In this document: piece after piece, positions 14,831 to 20,498 of the stretch | Position numbering within the stretch: the stretch's first letter is position 1 | Layout of the letters: each line of letters begins with the position of its first letter | Assembly (NCBI GenBank): GCA_040414495.1 | Contig: JBEDUI010000127.1 | Coordinates: 1 to 20,498, forward strand | Direction: 5' to 3' | DNA length: 20,498 nt | Origin: DATAVB01 sp040414495 | GTDB taxonomy: Bacteria; Actinomycetota; Actinomycetes; Mycobacteriales; QHCD01 | Program-made: the position numbers and the translations under genes | Notes under the pieces: generated by a model | Database searches by the model: none | Seen by the model: the letters and a program-made list of their open reading frames with translations, nothing else | Told to the model about the DNA's origin: nothing

Positions 14831-16564
14831 ATGACGCCGCGGCACAGCAGTGAGCCTCCTGAGCCCCCGGACAACGGCGGGGGCCAGCGCCCGCCTGAAG
14901 GCGGTCGGCCTCCGGGTCCCGGTCCGGCCCCACGGCACCGTGCTGAGCAGGTCCCGCCGCAGAGTGGTGGGCAGGTCCCGCCGCAGGGTGGGCCGCCTCC
15001 GCCGCCCGGCGGTGGTGCTGCGCTGTACGCCCCCCGCCAGGCCGCACCGGCACCGGCCCAGGGAGGGCCGGTTCAGGGTGGCGTGATTGGGGCGAGGCCG
15101 GCCGCGGCACCGCCTCCGCTGCCACCGCCCGCCGAGAGCATGCTCAGTGCCCGGGCCGCGGTTCCGCCAATCGCGGGCGTCGCCGCCCCCCGGGCGACCC
15201 AGACCCGCACCAGCGCGCGTCCGCAAGCCGCGCAGCAGGCCCAGGCCGCCGCCGCTCAGCGCGCCTTGGCCGCGGCATCGGCGGCGACGATCACGCCCCC
15301 GACCGGCGCCGGCTGGAGCGACTGGCAGGCCAGCGCGCTCGCGGTCGCGCCGGAGATCGAGCCCCCGGCCGGAAACCCGGGGCGGCCGCACATACCGGCC
15401 AAGCCGGCGATGGCCTGGAAGGTGCATGCCGGGCAGATCATCGTGTGGCAGCTGGCGATCGTCAGCGTGATCGTCGGACTGCAGGAATCGCCGGAGATCA
15501 TGCTCCCGCTGTTGGCCGGCGCGCTGATCATGCTGGCGTTCACGGTCCCGCGGTTCGATGGTCGCTGGGCATACCAATGGTTCGGCACCTGGCTGCGCTT
15601 CAGCGCTCGACGACATCGGCGCAACGTCGTTGCCGGATCGTCGATCGGAGAGCTGCTCAGGCCGTTCCTGCGTGGGTTGCAAATCGAGACCGTCGAGATC
15701 GACGAGACCGAACGCGCCGTGTTGACGCATGCTGGCGGGTTGACCCTGCTGGTCGAGGTGTCGCCGGCGAGCAACGGCATGTTCGTCGACGCCGGCATAT
15801 CGGTGCCGCCGCCGACCGACCTGCTGCCCCCGGCCGACGAGCGCGGCGCGCCGATCTCGGCCCAGATCGTGGTGCAGACGGTCCCGGCGCCCGGCGCCCA
15901 CCGGGCCCAAGGCGTCGTGGCCAACTCGTACCACGCCCTCGGCCAGGGCATGGTTCCCGCGCGTCGGCGTTCCTGGATCGCGCTGCAGGCCCAGCGGACG
16001 CCGCTCGATCCGACCGCCGACGATGCCGACCTGCGGGCCAGCCTGCTCAATGCCGTGGCCCGGCTCGAGCGGCGGCTGCGCCGGGTCGGCATGCGCGCCA
16101 CCGTGCTGGACGGAGCCCAGCTGACGTCCGACCTGGCGATGCTCAGCGGCGCCGAGACGGTACGGCAGCGCAGCGGCCCGCCGATCGTGACTTTGCACGA
16201 GCACTGGGGATCCTGGAGCGCCGGATCGCATACCCAGGTGGCCTACCGGCTGCTGGGGTGGCCCGACCTCGGGACGCACGCCGGCCGGGAATTCTTCGAC
16301 CGGCTGGCCACGGTCCCCAGCGTGATGACCACGATCGGTCTGGCTGCGCGCCGCATCGTTCGCCCGCCGGAGAAGTCGGCCGACAAGTCCGAGCTGGAGC
16401 TGGAGGCGGTACTACGCCTCATCGTTCCGACCGGTCAGGTGGGGGCCGTGAAGGCGCAGTTGGACAACTTGTCCGCTCGGCATTCCGTACGACTGCAGCG
16501 CATGAATGGCGAGCAGGCGTTCGGCGTGGCCGCCTCACTTCCGTTGGGTGGGTTCGTCGCATGA
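14831..16564 (+). CDS. eccE: Type VII secretion protein EccE with long Pro/Ala-rich N-terminal extension
   Basis: 577 aa from ATG 14831, with GGGAG seven bases upstream; an in-frame ATG at 14792 lies inside the terminator stem and is unlikely. Residues 1 to about 190 are Pro/Gln/Ala-rich and likely disordered (QVPPQSGGQVPPQGG repeats, PPPPPGGG, a poly-Ala/Gln helix around 130-153). Two membrane helices follow (about 201-217 and 223-240), then basic RFSARRHRRN and a soluble domain of EccE type (WIALQAQRTPLD, RRLRRVGMRATVL, VAYRLLGWPDLG). EccE sits at the edge of the ESX membrane complex, with its soluble domain cytosolic. Mycobacterial EccE begins near the first membrane helix, so the extension is extra. 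The stop overlaps the next start in ATGA. Confidence 0.88.
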   Translation: MTPRHSSEPPEPPDNGGGQRPPEGGRPPGPGPAPRHRAEQVPPQSGGQVPPQGGPPPPPGGGAALYAPRQAAPAPAQGGPVQGGVIGARPAAAPPPLPPPAESMLSARAAVPPIAGVAAPRATQTRTSARPQAAQQAQAAAAQRALAAASAATITPPTGAGWSDWQASALAVAPEIEPPAGNPGRPHIPAKPAMAWKVHAGQIIVWQLAIVSVIVGLQESPEIMLPLLAGALIMLAFTVPRFDGRWAYQWFGTWLRFSARRHRRNVVAGSSIGELLRPFLRGLQIETVEIDETERAVLTHAGGLTLLVEVSPASNGMFVDAGISVPPPTDLLPPADERGAPISAQIVVQTVPAPGAHRAQGVVANSYHALGQGMVPARRRSWIALQAQRTPLDPTADDADLRASLLNAVARLERRLRRVGMRATVLDGAQLTSDLAMLSGAETVRQRSGPPIVTLHEHWGSWSAGSHTQVAYRLLGWPDLGTHAGREFFDRLATVPSVMTTIGLAARRIVRPPEKSADKSELELEAVLRLIVPTGQVGAVKAQLDNLSARHSVRLQRMNGEQAFGVAASLPLGGFVA

Positions 16565-17253
16565 GCACATTCCCGTCGCTGACCCAGATCGGCGCGCAGC
16601 GGGCCGATTCCGATACGGCCCACGCGATACGCGTGCACACCGGCGGCGCCGGTCTGATCCTCGGAGCCGACGAGCGCGGCCGGCCGGTGACCGTGTCGTT
16701 CTTCCGATCCGAGCCGACCGTGGCGATGACGATCGGGCACCTTGGCCTGGCCCAGCTGATCTCGTTTCGGGCCCTGGCGCTCGGCGCGCAGATGGTCGTC
16801 GCGACCGGGCGGCCGAGCGCGTGGGGCCCGCTCGCGAATGCGGCGTCGGCCACGGCGGAGGGCGCGGTCGAGATCGTGCAGCCGCATTCGCCGCCCGAGC
16901 GGTTCGGCTCCAGCCTGCGGCCGTTCCTGTTCGTGGATGACAGCTACTCGAGCGCCGCGGTCGCGTCCACGCCGCCGATGCCGGGCTGGTCAACTGTGCT
17001 CACCGTGCGGGAGCAGCTCACGTCGTGGGACACCGCGGCCCTGGGTCGGTCCGACCTGATCGTCGCGCAGGCGCTGCCCCCGGCCGAATCGGCGCTGCTG
17101 TGCAACGCGGCCAGCCTGCCGGACTACGAGCAGGCGTTCACGGTCCTGCCGGACGAGGCGGTCGCGGTGATCACCCATGACGGCGTTCGGTGGGCGCGCA
17201 CGGCGCGGACCACGTTGGAGCGTCAGGTGATTGGCTCGGTCATTACGCCCTGA
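16561..17253 (+). CDS. Unrecognised T7SS-associated protein coupled to eccE
   Basis: 230 aa. ATG 16561 overlaps the eccE stop as ATGA, so translation is coupled and the two products are probably made in fixed ratio. The frame stays open far upstream but that is a shadow of eccE. I do not recognise a named family. The sequence looks like an alpha/beta cytosolic protein: VHTGGAGLILGADERGRPV near the start, a beta-rich VEIVQPHSPPERFG segment and FLFVDDSYSS near the middle, ending WARTARTTLERQVIGSVITP. No membrane helix, signal peptide, Walker motif or catalytic motif is seen. Coupling to eccE and lack of membrane segments suggest a cytosolic subunit or regulator bound to the EccE soluble domain. 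That role is inference. Confidence 0.8.
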   Translation: MSTFPSLTQIGAQRADSDTAHAIRVHTGGAGLILGADERGRPVTVSFFRSEPTVAMTIGHLGLAQLISFRALALGAQMVVATGRPSAWGPLANAASATAEGAVEIVQPHSPPERFGSSLRPFLFVDDSYSSAAVASTPPMPGWSTVLTVREQLTSWDTAALGRSDLIVAQALPPAESALLCNAASLPDYEQAFTVLPDEAVAVITHDGVRWARTARTTLERQVIGSVITP

Positions 17254-17269
17254 GCGGCTACTGGCTCAG
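17250..17269. terminator. Weak hairpin at convergent gene ends
   Basis: CTGAGC and GCTCAG pair around eight bases, covering both stop codons of the convergent genes (17253 plus, 17258 minus). The stem is only 6 bp, so termination is possible but uncertain. Confidence 0.35.
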
Positions 17270-17644
17270 CTCGGTCCGGCTCTCCTGCAGTTCGCGAACG
17301 TCTGCCCGCTGCACCCACCGGCGGTAGACCCCGCGCTCAATCCGCTGCAGGCCCAGTCGCTGCGCGGTCGGCACCTCGCCGCCGGTGTATTCCAGCAGCA
17401 GCTGGTCGCCGCGTTCGTCATGCACCTGGAACGGCGCTCCCCGCCATTGACACACCGTCGTGACGAACAGGATCGTCTCGCAGTCGGCCGCAGGCACGAC
17501 CCGTACGTAGACGTCGGGGGTGACCTGTTCGAACCCGTCAGCGGCGCCGGACCGAAGCAGGCGCATCCATAGTCCGTCCGGGCGCGGTTCGGGGACGGCG
17601 CGGTATTCCTCGGCGCCCCACCGGACCCGGTAGCTATGCCACAT
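17258..17644 (-). CDS. Small hypothetical protein coupled to the SseB-like gene
   Basis: 128 aa; ATG 17644 overlaps the stop of the SseB-like gene (TGATG) and has GAGGAAAG just upstream, so it is translationally coupled. No family is recognised. It is a compact, probably beta-rich soluble protein (MWHSYRVRWGAEEYRAV, VYVRVVPAADCETILFV, GDQLLLEYTGGE), with many Trp and Arg, two Cys, and no signal peptide or membrane helix. It ends four bases from the convergent 230-aa gene. Being always made with the SseB-domain protein, it is likely its partner; no function can be assigned. Confidence 0.75.
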   Translation of the reverse strand: MWHSYRVRWGAEEYRAVPEPRPDGLWMRLLRSGAADGFEQVTPDVYVRVVPAADCETILFVTTVCQWRGAPFQVHDERGDQLLLEYTGGEVPTAQRLGLQRIERGVYRRWVQRADVRELQESRTELSQ

Positions 17645-18561
17645 CAGCTTTCCTCACTCGAGGCGGCCGTATCCGTGCCGGGTGGGACCAAAAGCCATTG
17701 ATCCACGTCCGCGTCCAGCGCTGCTCGTCGACGCTCGACCCCGTCGTCGGTCAGCTCCCAGATTTCCGCGCCGTACGGCAGCCCAACCCCGTCGATCTTG
17801 TATTCGCGGATGAGCTGGTCGCGGTTCGGTGCGAAGCCAAGGCCGGTGAACGGCGGTTCCTCGATCAACCAGCCATCGACCGCGGCCCGGCCGGCTTCGT
17901 CGATGCCGCCGTACGGACTGCGGTACAGCTCCAGCCCGACCGCGGGCCAACGCAGCATGTTCACGGCACCGTCGGCGGTGACGTAGTACGCCCGCTCCTG
18001 CGGAGCGATGACCGCCTCGACGAGCACCTGTGGCGTGGCGATGTGGGCGACGTCCGCGAGCTGGTGGCAGTAACCGGAGACGCGGGTGACTCCGCTCAAC
18101 AGCGCCTCAATGTCGACCGGACGCAGCAACTTCTGCACCACCGGCGTACGGGCCGCAGGCTCGGCCGCCCGGTCATCCAGCAGCGAGGGCGCGGCGACGC
18201 GAGCCAGCATGGCCGGATCAAGCAGGACCTGGACCGGCAGGCCGGGATTGATCGCCAACCCCCAGCCGGGGTCCGGCCAACCGGCCGCGAGCTCGGCCAG
18301 CGTCACGACCCGGGCGTTCTCGAACGCATTGTCGGTGCCGAACTTCATCGACTCCATCGAGGTGTACGCGGTGAGCCACATTCGTCCCTCGGCCGTGAGG
18401 GTCGGCCAGCGCGGTGCCTCCCGTCCGGCAAAAGCGGCCGCGGAAATGGGAAGAGCGAACTCGCTTTCGCGCAACTGATACACGAGGCGGTCCGTCTCAC
18501 CGGCGCTCAAGGCTTCTCGCAATTCACGTTCGAAGGTGTTCGCGGGCTGCCACGGTTCCAT
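17644..18561 (-). CDS. SseB N-terminal-domain protein
   Basis: 305 aa from ATG 18561 (MEPWQPANTFERELREAL). Residues 5 to about 130 match the SseB N-terminal domain pattern: helix with FERELREAL, LVYQLRESEFALPIS, WLTAYTSMESMKFG, VTLAELAAGW and GLAINPGLPVQVLLDP. The C-terminal half (from about residue 150) has alpha/beta character with VLVEAVIAPQERAYYVTAD and ends acidic. This domain is common in actinobacteria with no settled function; the name comes from an unrelated-sounding serine-sensitivity phenotype and should not be read as a type III translocon protein. A candidate -10 (TAGGTT) ends seven bases before the ATG, suggesting leaderless expression. A GTG at 18603 is a weaker alternative start. 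It lies within the T7SS locus on the opposite strand. Confidence 0.8.
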   Translation of the reverse strand: MEPWQPANTFERELREALSAGETDRLVYQLRESEFALPISAAAFAGREAPRWPTLTAEGRMWLTAYTSMESMKFGTDNAFENARVVTLAELAAGWPDPGWGLAINPGLPVQVLLDPAMLARVAAPSLLDDRAAEPAARTPVVQKLLRPVDIEALLSGVTRVSGYCHQLADVAHIATPQVLVEAVIAPQERAYYVTADGAVNMLRWPAVGLELYRSPYGGIDEAGRAAVDGWLIEEPPFTGLGFAPNRDQLIREYKIDGVGLPYGAEIWELTDDGVERRRAALDADVDQWLLVPPGTDTAASSEES

Positions 18562-18568
18562 GTGTCCC

Positions 18569-18597
18569 AACCTAGTGATCGTCGTAAAAGCGGTCGA
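18569..18597 (-). promoter_or_regulatory. Candidate leaderless promoter of the SseB-like gene
   Basis: On the minus strand TCGACC and TAGGTT are 17 bases apart, and TAGGTT ends seven bases before ATG 18561, placing the expected transcription start on the A of the start codon. Leaderless transcripts are frequent in actinobacteria. Confidence 0.5.
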
Positions 18598-18688
18598 TGC
18601 CACCTGGTTGTGCCATACGCCGAGCCTGCCCCGCCGAGGGTGTTTTGCGGTACTGTAAGCGAAACTCCGCCGACCCTTAACTGGAGCG

Positions 18689-20350
18689 ATGAGCCGTACC
18701 CTGCAAGTGTCGCCCGAGCGACGCGGAGCTTATCCAACGATCCGGGATGCGCTGTCCGCGGCGACGGCTGGCGCCACCATCGTTGTTGATCCCGGTGTTT
18801 ACGCCGAATCGGTGAACGTCTCTGGTGGCGGCATAACGATCGCCGCCGCCGAGGACGGCGTTGTCCTGGACGGCTCGGAGTTCTATGAGCCGATCATCAT
18901 GTGCCGTGGTGGCCAGCTGACGCTGCGCGGCATCACGGTCAAGGCGTCGCAGACCGCGGTCCGTATCGACAACGCGAAGCTCACGCTGGACAAGTGCACG
19001 GTCACCGGTGGGTACGGCCCGGCCATATTGCTGACCGATCGCGCCGAGTTCACGATCACTGACTGCACGGTTTCCGGTGCGCAGCAGGCAATTGTGGTCG
19101 AGGACAGCTCCGGTTCGGTGACCCGGACGACGGTGAGCGATATCGGTGACGACGGGGTCATCATCCGGCTCGGCGCGGAGACGACATTCCGGGACTGCCG
19201 CATCACCGGCTGCGGGCAGCGCGGACTGTACGTCTATCAATTCGGCAAGCCGACCCTCGAGTCCTGTGAGATCACGAACACCGGGCAGGAGGGCGTGGCC
19301 ATTGCGCACCAGAGCATGCCGATCCTGACCCGCTGCCACATCCACGACACCCAGGGCGTCGGCATTTCGTTCGCGGCCGGTACGTCGGGCGAGGTCAACG
19401 GCTGCAAGCTGGAAAACACCGCCGAGCCGAGTCTGCTGATCGCCGCCGGTGCGCAGGTTCAGGTCGTCGAAGGCTCGGCCGCGGCCGGTGTGGGTACCGG
19501 GGCCGAATCGCGCGGTGACGCGGAAAAGGTGGAGACCCTGCTGGCCGAGCTTGACGCGATGGTCGGTCTGGACGGGGTCAAGGCCGAGGTCCGGGCGATC
19601 ATTGACGAGATCCAGGTCAACGAATGGCGCCGTAATGCGGGGTTGAACGTCGGCGCGACCAGCAACCACCTCATTTTCGCCGGCGCGCCCGGTACCGGAA
19701 AGACGACCGTGGCCCGGATTTACGGGCAGTTGCTGGCGGCCCTGGGTGTGCTGCCGGGCGGGCCGTTGCGCGAGGTGTCGCGGCGCGATCTGGTCGGCCA
19801 GTACATCGGCCACACCGCGGAGAAAACGGCGGCCGTTTTCGATGAAACCCGCGGCGGGGTGGTGTTTCTCGACGAGGCGTACACGCTGTCCCGGCAGGCC
19901 GGCGGTGGCGGAAACGACTTCGGTCAGGAAGCGATCGACACGATCGTCAAAATGATGGAAGACATGCGGGACGAGATCGCCGTGATCGCGGCCGGCTACA
20001 CCAACGAGATGGTGTCATTTCTCGATGCGAACCCCGGTCTGGCCTCGCGTTTCGTCAAGACCATCGAATTCGCCAACTATTCGCCCGAAGAGCTGACGCT
20101 GATTGTGACGCGAATGGTTGACGCCGGTGATTACAGTCTGGCCCCGGACGCTGCGCCGCTGCTGCTACGCCATTTCGCTACTGTCGAGCGCGATCAGAAT
20201 TTCGGCAATGCCCGTGATGCCCGCAAGCTGTTCGAGTCACTGCGCAAGGTGCAGTCGCAACGGCTGCGCACGCTGGGCCGGACACCGTCGCTGGACGAGT
20301 TGCGCATGCTGAGTGCCCCGGATGTGGCCACGGCCGTTGGGACGCCTTAG
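18689..20350 (+). CDS. eccA: EccA-type AAA+ ATPase with N-terminal right-handed beta-helix
   Basis: 553 aa; ATG 18689 with GGAG only two bases upstream, a tight spacing. Residues 1 to about 270 are a run of beta-helix turns of the pectate-lyase-like (NosD/right-handed parallel) type, with repeated motifs such as LTLRGITVKAS, LTLDKCTVTGG, FTITDCTVSGA, TFRDCRITGCG, TLESCEITNTG, ILTRCHIHDTQ. From about 285 it is a CbxX/CfxQ AAA+ domain: LAELDAMVGLDGVKAEV, Walker A GAPGTGKT (Lys338), Walker B VVFLDE (Asp395-Glu396), sensor-like IAAGYTNEM and an arginine finger in GLASRF (Arg454). Mycobacterial EccA has the same ATPase but an N-terminal TPR domain, so the partner-binding half is replaced. It is probably a cytosolic ATPase handling substrates. 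Promoter elements upstream are unclear (TACTGT at 18651). Confidence 0.92.
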   Translation: MSRTLQVSPERRGAYPTIRDALSAATAGATIVVDPGVYAESVNVSGGGITIAAAEDGVVLDGSEFYEPIIMCRGGQLTLRGITVKASQTAVRIDNAKLTLDKCTVTGGYGPAILLTDRAEFTITDCTVSGAQQAIVVEDSSGSVTRTTVSDIGDDGVIIRLGAETTFRDCRITGCGQRGLYVYQFGKPTLESCEITNTGQEGVAIAHQSMPILTRCHIHDTQGVGISFAAGTSGEVNGCKLENTAEPSLLIAAGAQVQVVEGSAAAGVGTGAESRGDAEKVETLLAELDAMVGLDGVKAEVRAIIDEIQVNEWRRNAGLNVGATSNHLIFAGAPGTGKTTVARIYGQLLAALGVLPGGPLREVSRRDLVGQYIGHTAEKTAAVFDETRGGVVFLDEAYTLSRQAGGGGNDFGQEAIDTIVKMMEDMRDEIAVIAAGYTNEMVSFLDANPGLASRFVKTIEFANYSPEELTLIVTRMVDAGDYSLAPDAAPLLLRHFATVERDQNFGNARDARKLFESLRKVQSQRLRTLGRTPSLDELRMLSAPDVATAVGTP

Positions 20351-20498
20351 GGCATGTTGCTTAAGTCCTTGGCCTGCTGCGCGGCGCCCAGACGACGACC
20401 GGCGGCGTTGTCGTCGTCGCCGGTAGCTCCGCTACCGGCTCCTCCTCCGCCTTGCCGGACCGCCGCCTGGATCACCGCTCGCGACGGCCAGGACTTAA
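20347..20498 (-). CDS. C-terminal tail of a gene entering from the right edge
   Basis: A minus-strand frame is open from the right edge to TAA at 20347-20349, about 49 codons, and ends LGAAQQAKDLSNMP. The visible part has a helical start (WPSRAVIQAAVRQ), a Gly/Ser/Asp-rich linker (GGGGAGSGATGDDDN) and a helical end. Its stop overlaps the convergent eccA stop by four bases. The amino-acid composition is reasonable for a real protein end, but the DNA also has several inverted repeats, so it could be non-coding. Product unknown. Confidence 0.4.
   Translation of the reverse strand, partial: KSWPSRAVIQAAVRQGGGGAGSGATGDDDNAAGRRLGAAQQAKDLSNMP
20361..20498. repeat. Nested inverted repeats at the right edge
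   Basis: TTAAGTCCTTGGCC (20361-20374) recurs in inverted form as GGCCAGGACTTAA (20486-20498) with one base missing. Between them lie two adjacent perfect 9-bp stems: GACGACGAC/GTCGTCGTC (20391-20418) and GCCGGTAGC/GCTACCGGC (20419-20439). They may form a branched RNA, act as the eccA terminator, or be a coincidence of Gly/Asp/Arg codons. Confidence 0.45.

Noticed and set aside
14672..16279. Minus-strand frame of 535 codons
   Set aside because: Antisense to eccE; Arg/Gly/His-rich composition typical of a shadow frame in GC-rich DNA.
15445..16560. N-terminal extension of the 230-aa gene frame
   Set aside because: The upstream open frame overlaps eccE and is Arg-rich; ATG 16561 in the ATGA overlap is the natural start.

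Overview
The window is a GC-rich actinobacterial type VII (ESX-like) secretion locus from a non-mycobacterial lineage. This rests on the full conserved core (EccA, EccB, three-ATPase EccC, EccD, EccE, a mycosin and an Esx pair), GTG and ATG starts with purine-rich ribosome sites, strong GC codon bias and intrinsic terminators without T tracts. There are no rRNA, tRNA, CRISPR or insertion sequences. Genus cannot be fixed from the sequence alone.

Layout, left to right. (1) 1-421, minus: 5' part of a gene leaving the window, possibly the N-terminus of a WXG100-like polymorphic toxin. 422-813 is a non-coding stretch with two palindromes and a strong hairpin. (2) 814-2494, minus: a two-gene operon of a YbaB-family protein and a WXG-domain protein with about ten 17-residue repeats, recalling the mycobacterial EspL-EspB pair. 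(3) 2631-3980, plus: divergent mycosin lacking its catalytic serine, apparently started from CTG. (4) 4048-7709, minus: eccD-eccB-esx-esx operon, separated from the mycosin by a bidirectional hairpin. (5) 7887-17253, plus: eccC, then two putative secreted or substrate-like proteins (228 aa, and 646 aa with a Pro/Gly-rich tail), then eccE and a translationally coupled 230-aa gene. Perfect hairpins follow each of the two substrate-like genes. (6) 17258-18561, minus: an SseB-domain gene with a possible leaderless promoter and a coupled small hypothetical gene. (7) 18689-20350, plus: EccA-type AAA+ ATPase whose expected N-terminal TPR region is replaced by a right-handed beta-helix. (8) 20347-20498, minus: C-terminal tail of another gene, containing nested inverted repeats.

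Working together (inference from family knowledge): EccB, EccC, EccD and EccE would form the inner-membrane channel, with EccC as motor. The mycosin would stabilise the complex from outside, but this copy should not cleave. The Esx pair, the repeat protein, the 228-aa and the 646-aa proteins are candidate substrates. The beta-helix EccA would be the cytosolic AAA+ partner. No EspG-type chaperone or typical PE protein is visible. The most unusual points are the serine-less mycosin, the beta-helix/AAA+ fusion, an Esx pair in which both members carry Tyr-x-Gly instead of Trp-x-Gly, and several unassigned accessory proteins.
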